This document shows, piece by piece, positions 6,684 through 13,495 of a stretch of DNA of 13,495 nucleotides. The notes beneath the pieces were generated by a model. The model was not told the origin of the DNA. It worked only from the letters and a program-made list of their open reading frames with translations, and ran no database searches. Position 1 is the stretch's first letter, and each line of letters opens with the position of its first letter. This DNA is from Patescibacteria group bacterium (GTDB lineage: Bacteria > Patescibacteriota > Gracilibacteria > UBA1369 > PNNO01), in contig JAHJMX010000072.1 in the NCBI GenBank assembly GCA_018821175.1, forward strand, positions 1 through 13,495. The letters run 5' to 3'. The position numbers and the translations under genes are program-made.

Positions 6684-7508
6684 ATGAAGAAATTCTTAGG
6701 AGTCTTAGCCTTTGTAGTTATTATTGGTGGAATTTTGGTAGCATTTTATTTCTTTGGAATTAAACATGGATCAGGAAAAGTAATAACAGAAAGTAGATTT
6801 TCAAAATCATTCAACACTGTTGAGGTTATTGGAGATGCTAACCTTTATATAACACAAGGGTTTAACGAAAAAGTTATCGTAGAAGCAGAAGATAATCTCA
6901 TGGGTCAAATCACAACCGAAGTTCGCAATGGAGTTCTTTTGATTGATACGGAAAATGAATTTGGCAATTATATTTGGCCAACAAAACCAATAAACGTGCA
7001 TATCGAAATGTATGACGTTAAAAAACTTCTAATTACTGGATCTGGAAACATTATCGGGCAATCAAAAATCAATGCAGACACATTGAAATTGAATATTAGT
7101 GGAAGCGGAGAAGCTGATTTAGACGTTGATACTAAGCTTTTAGAAACTATTATCTCTGGAGATGGAAAAGTTAAATTGCAAGGAATTGCAGGGACTCATG
7201 AATTCGAAATTTCAGGAAGTGGAAGTTTGGAAGCCGATGAATTAATTACAACAACATCAAAAATTCACATAAGTGGAAGTGGAGATGCCTTTATCGCTGT
7301 TATCGATGCAATTGAAATCGAGATTTCAGGAAGTGGAAATGTTAAATATAAAGGAAATGCCGAAATTACAAAGCAAAACCTATATGGAGATGGATCAATC
7401 GAAAAAGTAATGGGAAATGTGCAATTACCAAATGAAGAAGTTGTCTTTGAAAATATTGATTTTGCCGAACTGATTGAGGAATTCGAAAGCACCCCAAGTG
7501 AAATTTAG
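6684..7508 (+). CDS. membrane-anchored DUF2807 (GIN domain) beta-ladder protein
   Basis: 274 aa. Residues 4-26 form one N-terminal transmembrane segment or uncleaved signal; there is no lipobox, so the rest is predicted outside the membrane. Residues ~38-240 match the DUF2807 pattern ('putative auto-transporter adhesin head GIN domain'): an opening FNTVEVIGDANLYITQG-like strand pair, then rungs marked by G-S/D-G at residues 119, 140, 159, 178, 198, 216 and 235, with 18-21 residue spacing, typical of a right-handed beta-helix. The last ~30 residues are acidic (EEVVFENIDFAELIEEFE). Function in this family is not established; surface adhesion or envelope sensing is suggested only by name and topology. 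No Shine-Dalgarno is present and a TATTAA hexamer (6668-6673) is very close to the start. It converges on purM with a 9-base gap. Confidence 0.8.
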   Translation: MKKFLGVLAFVVIIGGILVAFYFFGIKHGSGKVITESRFSKSFNTVEVIGDANLYITQGFNEKVIVEAEDNLMGQITTEVRNGVLLIDTENEFGNYIWPTKPINVHIEMYDVKKLLITGSGNIIGQSKINADTLKLNISGSGEADLDVDTKLLETIISGDGKVKLQGIAGTHEFEISGSGSLEADELITTTSKIHISGSGDAFIAVIDAIEIEISGSGNVKYKGNAEITKQNLYGDGSIEKVMGNVQLPNEEVVFENIDFAELIEEFESTPSEI

Positions 7509-7517
7509 CCTCGTAAT

Positions 7518-8690
7518 TTATTTCTCGTACTTCAAAATCTCTCCACTCAATGGGTCTGTTATCTCGACTTGATTCACTCCTGTTTTAGACGAATTTTCAA
7601 CGTAACCAATAATTTGAGCCTCAATTTCAAAATCATGGGCCTTTTTAATTATATCTTCAGCCCCTTGACGCGAACATGAAATAATTAAACGACATCCCAT
7701 GTTAAATGTTTTGAAAAGTTCGCGTGGAGCAACATTAACATTTTCATAAACAAATCTAAAAAATGCTCCAGGATTCAGCAAATTATCAATTACATACTTA
7801 ACGTCCTTTCCAAATCTTATAGGTTTTGTTAAGCCCCCTCCGGTACAATTAAATATACCCTTAACTTGATCTCTATCAGCCCTAAGTATTTCTTTAATAA
7901 GAGGCAAATATGTTCTTGTAGGAGATAACAGGGCTTCTCCCAACGACATACTTGTATTAGGGATTGGAGTTTGCATATCAAAATTACCAGAGTAAGCACT
8001 ATCTGCTATTTTTTCGTCAAAAGTTTCAGGATATTTTTCTTTATAAGACGAATTTAGCATGGCATGTGCCAACAAAGTAAACCCATTGCTACTAACTCCA
8101 GAATTATATCTATCTTCATAAGTTGACTGCCCATAAGAAGCCACGCCAACAAGAACATCTCCAGCAGAAGTTGTACTTGCGTCTACAATATCTATTTTTT
8201 TCATTCTTGCAGAAGCGTCCGAATTAACAACTATAGTTCTAACATTATTCCCGGTATCAGCAGTCTCTCCTCCACACATATAAATATTCACATAACTTGA
8301 TAATTTTTGAATAGACTCTTTGTATCCAATTATTATTTGGGCAATTGCTTCATCAGAAATAATCAATGGATTGCGATCAATACAATTCGTCAATTGAAAC
8401 GCCTCAGTTGCACCCACTGAAACCATATCATCAATATTCATAACCAAACTATCATGTGCAATACCATTCCAAATACTTGAATCAGCTCCTTCTTTTTCAG
8501 CAATATAGGCAATATTAGCTTTGCTTCCAGCCCCATCTGTATGCTTTAAATAACAATAATTCGGATCTCCGGCTATATCAGGCGCAACAAAACAAAATGC
8601 CCCTGGGAAAAGCCCCTTATTTAAACTTTTCGTAGCAGCATGCACAGCATCTTTATCGGCATCTGAACCTAATCCCTTATAAGTAAGCAT
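7518..8690 (-). CDS. purM: phosphoribosylformylglycinamidine cyclo-ligase (AIR synthase), long Bacteroidota-like form
   Basis: 390 aa, against about 345 for E. coli PurM. It performs the fifth step of purine synthesis: FGAM + ATP to AIR + ADP + Pi, in the cytoplasm. Visible motifs: the N-terminal HTDGAGSK loop (~49-56), MNIDDM with the metal/ATP aspartates (~84-89), GGETAD (~140-145), SSNGFTLL (~205-212), SPTRTY (~257-262), CTGGG (~282-286) and FNMGCR (~329-334). The pattern (KGLFPGAFC start, GIAHDSLVMNIDDM, YGQSTYEDRYNSG, AQIIGYVE end) resembles the form seen in Bacteroidetes rather than the proteobacterial one. No other pur genes are in the window, so whether the pathway is complete is unknown. 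A perfect TATAAT lies 14-19 bases upstream of the start; no Shine-Dalgarno. Confidence 0.88.
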   Translation of the reverse strand: MLTYKGLGSDADKDAVHAATKSLNKGLFPGAFCFVAPDIAGDPNYCYLKHTDGAGSKANIAYIAEKEGADSSIWNGIAHDSLVMNIDDMVSVGATEAFQLTNCIDRNPLIISDEAIAQIIIGYKESIQKLSSYVNIYMCGGETADTGNNVRTIVVNSDASARMKKIDIVDASTTSAGDVLVGVASYGQSTYEDRYNSGVSSNGFTLLAHAMLNSSYKEKYPETFDEKIADSAYSGNFDMQTPIPNTSMSLGEALLSPTRTYLPLIKEILRADRDQVKGIFNCTGGGLTKPIRFGKDVKYVIDNLLNPGAFFRFVYENVNVAPRELFKTFNMGCRLIISCSRQGAEDIIKKAHDFEIEAQIIGYVENSSKTGVNQVEITDPLSGEILKYEK

Positions 8691-8703
8691 TTATTAAATG
8701 TTA

Positions 8704-8709
8704 ATTATA
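8704..8709 (-). promoter_or_regulatory. purM -10 element
   Basis: Exact TATAAT on the minus strand. Transcription starting about 7 bases downstream would leave a leader of roughly 7 bases before the purM ATG, so the message would be nearly leaderless. No good -35 is seen at 16-18 bases upstream. Confidence 0.5.
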
Positions 8710-8749
8710 CTACAACCGAATCAAACCCATAAAAAGCCTAGTGAAAAAT

Positions 8750-8825
8750 TGGTGGGTCAGCCGGGACTTGAACCCGGGACCAATTGCTTAAGAGGCAACT
8801 GCTCTACCGACTGAGCTACTGACCC
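8750..8825 (-). tRNA. tRNA-Lys (anticodon CUU)
   Basis: Minus-strand tRNA of 76 bases including encoded CCA (8750-8752). Acceptor GGGTCAG pairs with CTGACCC, discriminator A. D-arm GCTC/GAGC, anticodon stem GTTGC/GCAAT with loop CTCTTAA (anticodon CTT), 5-base variable loop, T-arm CCGGG-TTCAAGT-CCCGG. It decodes AAG. No clear terminator follows before purM, so read-through into purM is possible. Confidence 0.96.
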
Positions 8826-8919
8826 ACACCAAGTAACATTACACTGTAACAACGCGGTAATGAATTTAACATTTTAAATCCCCTGTTTCAAGGGATCTTT
8901 GAGGAATAAAAATTTGATT

Positions 8920-8947
8920 TTGATGGGACGAATTTAAAGGGTAGAAT
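8920..8947 (+). promoter_or_regulatory. candidate promoter of the GT4 glycosyltransferase gene
   Basis: TTGATG (8920-8925), a 16-base spacer and TAGAAT (8942-8947) make a fair sigma-70-type promoter. It would give a leader of about 28 bases without a Shine-Dalgarno. An imperfect hairpin (8878-8896, ATCCC/GGGAT) lies just upstream. Confidence 0.45.
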
Positions 8948-8982
8948 ACAGAAGTTCACAGAATTTAATGTAAGCAATTTAT

Positions 8983-10131
8983 ATGACAAATTTACATCAA
9001 AAAACGATACTTTTTTATACAGACAGTTTGATTATTGGTGGTGCTGAGAACCAAATGTATTTACTTGCGAAATTTCTCGACAAAGAAAAATACAAAGTTC
9101 TGCTTGTTTGCTCAGATTATAAGCAACTTGACGATTGGACTGAAAAATTTGTAAACGATGGTATCGAAGTTATTCGCCTAAATGTTTTGCACAAACACGA
9201 TCCAAGACATTACTTCCAAATCAAAGAATTAATCAAATACAGGGATATCGATTTAATGCATATTCACGTATGGAATCCTGCTTCTTGCAGATATGCATTT
9301 ATGGCTGCAAATAAATATAATATACCTCTTGTTGTTACTGAACATGACCCGTTCGAATTAACAAAACTTAAACAAGCAATTAAACGAAACTTAATTAAGA
9401 AAACTGATAAAATGATTGCCGTTTCGAATCGAAATGCCGAAACATTAAAAGAACTTTTTCCAATATTAAAAGATAAAATAATTGCTGTACATAACGGAAT
9501 TGATATCACTTGGTTTGAATCACAAAACTTAAGTTTCACAGATAAAAAACTTCATGAATACAGGGATTTATTGGGAGCAGATGATAAAACAAAATTGATT
9601 TTGAGTGTTGCAGAACTGCATGAAAGAAAAGGTTTGAAATACCTAGTTGGCGCTGTTGAAGCCCTTATTCAAGCTGGTGAAAATTGTAAGCTTATACTTG
9701 TTGGAACAGGCCCAGAGCGTGAAAATTTGGAAAAATTAATTCAAGAAAAAAAGCTTGAAAATAATGTAAAATTACTTGGTTTTCGTAAAGATATTCCGCA
9801 TCTTATGGCAACTTGTGACATTTTTGTATTACCAAGTCTCAAAGAAGCTTTCGGGCTTGTTTTGATTGAAGCCATGACTGCAAAATTACCAATTGTTGCA
9901 AGTGATGTTGGTGGAATTCCGGAAATTATTGAAGCAGGCATAAATGGACTTCTCGTCTCTCCAAAAAACAAAAAAGAACTTGCTGAAAGCATTAAAAAAT
10001 ATATTGATTCACCTGAACTTGCAGCAAAATTTACCGAGATCGGGTATACAAAAGCTAAAGAAAATTTTGACGCTAAAATGATGGCAAAAAATACCGAGAA
10101 AATTTACGAAGAAGTTTTAAGCGATAAATAA
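8983..10131 (+). CDS. GT4-family glycosyltransferase
   Basis: 382 aa, typical length for a GT-B fold retaining glycosyltransferase of CAZy family GT4; these transfer a sugar from an NDP-sugar (occasionally a sugar phosphate) to lipid or glycan acceptors in cell-surface polysaccharide synthesis. N-terminal acceptor domain ~7-175 with the glycine-rich IIGGAENQ loop (17-24) and a TEHDPFE segment. C-terminal donor domain ~190-360 with the phosphate-binding ERKG (R215, K216), the LVGTGPE strand-loop and the E288-x7-E296 motif (EAFGLVLIE). No signal peptide or transmembrane segment. The start ATG has no Shine-Dalgarno. radA follows after 11 bases, so the two are probably co-transcribed though unrelated in function. 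Sugar and acceptor cannot be told from the sequence. Confidence 0.9.
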   Translation: MTNLHQKTILFYTDSLIIGGAENQMYLLAKFLDKEKYKVLLVCSDYKQLDDWTEKFVNDGIEVIRLNVLHKHDPRHYFQIKELIKYRDIDLMHIHVWNPASCRYAFMAANKYNIPLVVTEHDPFELTKLKQAIKRNLIKKTDKMIAVSNRNAETLKELFPILKDKIIAVHNGIDITWFESQNLSFTDKKLHEYRDLLGADDKTKLILSVAELHERKGLKYLVGAVEALIQAGENCKLILVGTGPERENLEKLIQEKKLENNVKLLGFRKDIPHLMATCDIFVLPSLKEAFGLVLIEAMTAKLPIVASDVGGIPEIIEAGINGLLVSPKNKKELAESIKKYIDSPELAAKFTEIGYTKAKENFDAKMMAKNTEKIYEEVLSDK

Positions 10132-10142
10132 CAAAGAAATTT

Positions 10143-11468
10143 ATGAAAATTAGAACAGCATACATTTGCAATAATTGTGGATATCAATCTCCAAAATGGG
10201 CTGGGAAATGCCCTGAATGTGAGACTTGGAATGTTTTTGAAGAAACGGTTATTGAAAAGAAAAATCCAAATGGAATAAAAGAAGCAAAAGCCGGGACACC
10301 AACTTCTTTAGATATAAATAATTTAAGTGAACAAAGAATCGCACTAGAAATGGATGAAATAAATAGAGTTTTAGGTGGTGGGATTTTGGCTGGAAGCTTA
10401 ATTTTACTTACAGGTGAACCAGGGATCGGGAAATCAACTCTTACTTTGCAAATTTGCGATCAAATTGCAAATGGTGGGAAAAAAGTCTTGTACGTTTCTG
10501 GAGAAGAATCCCAAAATCAAATCGCAACTCGTGCAAAACGACTTAATATTAATTCTGAAAATATTTCGTTTTTTGGTGAAACCAATTTGGAAACTATAAT
10601 CGCAACTTTAAATGAATTTAATCCTGAATTTATAATTATTGATTCAGTACAAGTATTGAATTCTGCTGATCTATCTAGCGTTGCAGGCAGTGTACCACAA
10701 ATTAGATATAGCGCTGAAAAATTTATGGAGCACGCAAAAACAACTGGCGTACCTGTTGTATTAATCGGACATGTAACTAAAGATGGAACTCTTGCAGGCC
10801 CTCGAGTTTTGGAGCATTTAGTTGATACTGTTTTATATTTGGAAGGAGATCGCTATCAAAATTTCCGAATTTTACGAAGCCAAAAAAATAGATTTGGAAG
10901 TACAAATGAAATTGGAATCTTCGAAATGAATGACAAAGGACTTGAGGAAGTCAAGAATCCATCTGCACATTTCATCGAAGGTCGAAAAGAAAATGCGATA
11001 GGTAGTGCTATCTGCGTAACTCTTGAGGGCACTCGTTCTCTACTAGTTGAAGTCCAGGCTTTAACAAACATAACTCCATTCGGCTATCCAAAAAGAAGCG
11101 CTAATGGATATGACGTAAATCGTCTTCAAATGTTAATTTCAGTTCTTCAAAAATATGCACGTATTAATCTTGCAAACCAAGATGTATTCGTAAATGTTGC
11201 TGGTGGAATTAGGCTAAAAGATCCTTCTTGTGATTTAGGAATTTTAGTTTCAATCGCATCTTCATTTTTGCAAAAAAGTATGGATGCACATTCTGTATTT
11301 ATAGGTGAAATTGGACTTTCAGGAGAAATTCGCAGCGTCAACCAAATCCAAAAACGTGTAAAAGAAGCTGAAAAACTTGGTTTCAAAAAAATCTTCATTC
11401 CAACAAGCAAAGAAAAAATTTCAAGTACGGCAGAAGTGATTGAAATGAAAGATATTATGGAAATTTGA
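10143..11468 (+). CDS. radA: DNA repair protein RadA (Sms)
   Basis: 441 aa, normal length (~450). RadA is a RecA-related ATPase and DNA-unwinding motor that helps branch migration in homologous recombination and repair. Domain order is complete: N-terminal C4 zinc finger (C9, C12, C23, C26), RecA-like ATPase with Walker A GEPGIGKS (91-98) and Walker B FIIIDS (D167), the RadA signature KNRFG (248-252), and a C-terminal Lon-protease-like domain (~270-441) without a role as protease. The stop is TGA at a normal protein end, evidence for the standard code. It ends 6 bases before the convergent tatD stop, with no visible terminator between them. Confidence 0.97.
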   Translation: MKIRTAYICNNCGYQSPKWAGKCPECETWNVFEETVIEKKNPNGIKEAKAGTPTSLDINNLSEQRIALEMDEINRVLGGGILAGSLILLTGEPGIGKSTLTLQICDQIANGGKKVLYVSGEESQNQIATRAKRLNINSENISFFGETNLETIIATLNEFNPEFIIIDSVQVLNSADLSSVAGSVPQIRYSAEKFMEHAKTTGVPVVLIGHVTKDGTLAGPRVLEHLVDTVLYLEGDRYQNFRILRSQKNRFGSTNEIGIFEMNDKGLEEVKNPSAHFIEGRKENAIGSAICVTLEGTRSLLVEVQALTNITPFGYPKRSANGYDVNRLQMLISVLQKYARINLANQDVFVNVAGGIRLKDPSCDLGILVSIASSFLQKSMDAHSVFIGEIGLSGEIRSVNQIQKRVKEAEKLGFKKIFIPTSKEKISSTAEVIEMKDIMEI

Positions 11469-11474
11469 AAATGT

Positions 11475-12233
11475 TTAAATAGAAAAAAATCTCTCCGCAT
11501 TCTCTGTTGTGAGTTTTTCTATTTCTCGAGCTTCCATTCCTTTTTGCTTAGCAATTTCAACAACAGTTTCGATAATATATGAAGGTTCATTTGTTCCCCC
11601 ACGATATTTTTGCGGGGCAAGATATGGACAATCTGTTTCAACCATTATTTTTTCAAGCGGACATTCTTTCAAAACCTCTCTCAATACATCGCTTTTTTTA
11701 TAAGTCACAACTCCTGTAAAAGAAGTCATATATCCAGCAGCCCAGACTCGTCTGGCGAACTCAAGGCTACTTGAATAACAATGAAAAACAACGTGCTTCG
11801 CCCGCTCATTTTGCAAAATCGAAAGAGAGTCTTCATCTGCATCACGATTGTGAACAATAAGTGGAAGCCCTGTTTGATTTGCTAAATGAATATGTTTTTT
11901 GAAAACTTCAATTTGAATCTCCTTTGGACTATATATTTTAAAATAATCAAGTCCGGTCTCCCCTATCGCAATAACTTTCGCATGCTTTGTCATTTCTTCA
12001 ATAGCATTCCAGTCTTCACCATTTATTTTTTTTGAATCTTGTGGATGCAAACCGATCGCAGCAAAAATATTTTCATATTTTTCAGCAAGTTTAATTGCTT
12101 GCTCTGAGCTTTCTTTATCAATCCCAACAACAATAATTTTCCCCACACCTTCATTTTTTGCGCGCTCAAGAATACTATCCAAATCGCCTTTTAGTGGATC
12201 AAACTGAAGATGTGCATGTGTATCAATTAACAT
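11475..12233 (-). CDS. tatD: TatD-family metal-dependent deoxyribonuclease
   Basis: 252 aa, standard for TatD/YcfH. TIM-barrel hydrolase of the amidohydrolase type with 3'-5' nuclease activity on DNA in characterised members, linked to DNA repair and quality control. Metal ligands are all visible: H6 and H8 (DTHAH), E92 (IGETGLD), H128 (VHNR), H151 (FHCYS) and D201 (ETDCP). PYLAP (204-208) and the closing TTENAERFF are family hallmarks. The start MLIDTHAH is the family norm. In many bacteria tatD sits with metS or ksgA; here it faces radA tail to tail and is divergent from a glycosyltransferase gene. No Shine-Dalgarno precedes it. Confidence 0.95.
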   Translation of the reverse strand: MLIDTHAHLQFDPLKGDLDSILERAKNEGVGKIIVVGIDKESSEQAIKLAEKYENIFAAIGLHPQDSKKINGEDWNAIEEMTKHAKVIAIGETGLDYFKIYSPKEIQIEVFKKHIHLANQTGLPLIVHNRDADEDSLSILQNERAKHVVFHCYSSSLEFARRVWAAGYMTSFTGVVTYKKSDVLREVLKECPLEKIMVETDCPYLAPQKYRGGTNEPSYIIETVVEIAKQKGMEAREIEKLTTENAERFFSI

Positions 12234-12281
12234 AAATCGCTTGTATAAAATATTCGTCTTTCAATGTAGCACTGTTTATCA

Positions 12282-12287
12282 TAAAAT
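12282..12287 (+). promoter_or_regulatory. possible -10 element of the terminal glycosyltransferase gene
   Basis: TAAAAT in the 81-base divergent gap between tatD and the last gene, 27 bases before the ATG. The -35 position (TTTCAA, 12259-12264) is a poor match. The only alternative in the gap is the TATAAA stretch at 12244. Confidence 0.3.
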
Positions 12288-12314
12288 CTAAAGGTAAATA
12301 AAGTAAACCATTTT

Positions 12315-13495
12315 ATGAAAGCAAGTATTGCCATCGTACATTTTGGAGATTTCGAACCTACAGCAAAATGTATTAAATCAATTTATAAAACTTCTAAAAA
12401 CGAATCGGATTTTGAGATAATTGTTGTTGATAATAATCCTCAAGATTTACAGAAATCTAAATTTGAAAGAAAGTTCCCAAAAGCATTATATGTAAAAAGT
12501 CTAAAAAATAATTATTGTCATGGCCTTAATAGTGCCTTAGCTATTGCTAAAGGTGAGTTCTTTATATTGCTGAATCCAGATACAATACCTAAAGAAAATT
12601 GGCTAAAAGAAATTTTAGCTCCATTTGAAAATATTAAAATTGGTGGAGTTACATCAAAAGTTCTTTTCAAGAAAAGTAAAAAAATCAACAGTCTAGGAAT
12701 TGAAGATATGGGAGATTTTTATTATCGCGATCTTGGATTCAACGAACCAGATGATCAAAATTTGAAATTGAAAACAATCAAATATGCTAGTGGATGTAGC
12801 GTTGCATATAGGACAAAAGCCTTAAAACAAGTCCAAGGTTTTGATGAAGATTTTGTTATGTATGTAGAAGATGTTGATATGGGGATTAAATTAAGAAAGA
12901 AAAATTGGGAAATAGTTATGAATCCAAAAAGTGTAATTTTGCATGAATTTCATGGAACATCAAAAGGATCTAAATTGCCGGAATATTTTGTGAATAGAAA
13001 TAGATTTCAATTAATTGCAAAACATTATCCAAAGAAATTTGCAAAAAGCATCAAAACTTCACACTTTTACAAAGAGAGAGAAAATGATAAACAAAAGTTT
13101 GAAGCTCTTTATGGTTTCCTGAGGGCTGGAATCGTAAAACTTATTAAAACCCAAAGTGAAAAAATTGTGGGCGAGGAATTACCCAAAATTATTAAAGAAA
13201 TAGCTGATATCATTGCATTTGACCGCGTAATAAATCTTATCAATGAAGTCGAGTTGTATTTAGGCCTTCGCAAACCGCTAATTTGTCTTTATGATCACGC
13301 TTTAAATTCCATCGGCGGCGGGCAAAAATATGGATGTACTATAGCTGAATGCGTTCAAGATGATTACGAAACAACATTGATCGCAAATAAAAACATTGAC
13401 CTTAAAACTTTAAATAAATGGTACGATTTGGACTTGAAAAATTGCAAAATTAAAATTGCAAAACTTGAGATAAATAAAAATGATGAAAAAATCAA
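12315..13495 (+). CDS. glycosyltransferase, GT2 domain fused to an apparent GT4-type domain (3' end outside the window)
   Basis: Open for 393 codons from ATG at 12315 to the window edge with no stop. Residues 1-~235 are a GT2 (GT-A fold) rhamnosyltransferase-like domain: IVVDNN (36-41), the nucleotide-sugar site LNPDT (86-90), SGC (159-161) and the catalytic-loop VEDVDMG (184-190). Residues ~240-318 are mostly helical, charged linker. From ~319 the sequence changes to KPLICLYDHALNSIGGGQK, with glycine loop G334-G336, and continues as a Rossmann-like stretch; this looks like the N-terminus of a GT4 (GT-B) enzyme. The product would thus carry two transferase domains for surface glycan assembly. 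There is no signal peptide and no Shine-Dalgarno. The GT2 part is secure; the second domain is inferred from a partial sequence. Confidence 0.87.
   Translation, partial: MKASIAIVHFGDFEPTAKCIKSIYKTSKNESDFEIIVVDNNPQDLQKSKFERKFPKALYVKSLKNNYCHGLNSALAIAKGEFFILLNPDTIPKENWLKEILAPFENIKIGGVTSKVLFKKSKKINSLGIEDMGDFYYRDLGFNEPDDQNLKLKTIKYASGCSVAYRTKALKQVQGFDEDFVMYVEDVDMGIKLRKKNWEIVMNPKSVILHEFHGTSKGSKLPEYFVNRNRFQLIAKHYPKKFAKSIKTSHFYKERENDKQKFEALYGFLRAGIVKLIKTQSEKIVGEELPKIIKEIADIIAFDRVINLINEVELYLGLRKPLICLYDHALNSIGGGQKYGCTIAECVQDDYETTLIANKNIDLKTLNKWYDLDLKNCKIKIAKLEINKNDEKI

Noticed and set aside
8878..8896. Imperfect hairpin ATCCCCTG/CAAGGGAT
   Set aside because: It has a mismatch, a 3-base loop and no U-run on plus, and no gene lies upstream on either strand that would need a terminator.
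2860..11468. UGA recoded as glycine, as in Gracilibacteria/Absconditabacteria
   Set aside because: nifU and radA end in TGA exactly at normal protein ends, no gene has an internal TGA, and glycine uses GGN codons throughout.
1..13495. CRISPR array, transposase, integrase, toxin-antitoxin or restriction genes
   Set aside because: No regularly spaced repeats, no terminal inverted repeats flanking a gene, and no such families among the real reading frames.

Overview
The window is an AT-rich, gene-dense bacterial chromosome segment with no mobile elements, phage genes, CRISPR arrays or rRNA. Twelve protein genes are complete or open at only one edge of reading, the first and last are cut by the window edges, and there are two tRNA genes. 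The content suggests an anaerobic, fermentative bacterium, probably a Patescibacteria/CPR-type lineage such as Peregrinibacteria. The reasons are compact spacing, very few Shine-Dalgarno sequences, an [FeFe]-hydrogenase, a minimal NifU-IscS pair, a Bacteroidota-like long PurM, and several glycosyltransferases. This placement is an inference from gene content, not a phylogeny. UGA is used as a normal stop (nifU, radA) and UGG encodes Trp, so the recoded UGA=Gly of Gracilibacteria/Absconditabacteria is not indicated.

Layout. Positions 1-361 hold the 3' end of clpP (+). Convergent to it is a RimK-like glutamate ligase with a lysine-rich tail (423-1412, -). From 1582 a plus-strand block runs: a small lipoprotein, nifU, and iscS overlapping nifU by an ATGA junction. 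The block ends at a strong bidirectional terminator (4033-4068) shared with tRNA-Leu(UAA) on the minus strand. Next come a complete monomeric [FeFe]-hydrogenase (4331-6067) and, 8 bases later, a six-helix membrane protein resembling ECF-transporter S components (6076-6609). A membrane-anchored DUF2807 beta-ladder protein (6684-7508) follows. purM (7518-8690, -) and tRNA-Lys(CUU) (-) lie opposite. The right part holds a GT4 glycosyltransferase and radA (+), convergent with tatD (-). The last gene (12315 to the window end, +) starts as a GT2 glycosyltransferase and runs into what looks like the start of a GT-B/GT4 domain.

How the genes fit together. NifU and IscS form an Fe-S cluster scaffold/desulfurase pair and sit directly upstream of the hydrogenase, whose sequence predicts four accessory Fe-S clusters plus the [4Fe-4S] part of the H-cluster. 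No HydE/F/G maturases and no HydB/C partners are in the window. The other genes are housekeeping: proteolysis (ClpP), purine synthesis (PurM), recombination repair (RadA), TatD nuclease and tRNAs. Cell-surface genes (two glycosyltransferases, a lipoprotein, the DUF2807 protein) are interspersed.

I did not find an obvious new defence or mobile system. The observations most worth checking are the hydrogenase-linked membrane protein, a perfect 11-bp inverted repeat just inside the hydrogenase gene, the GT2-GT4 fusion, and the polylysine-like tail on RimK.
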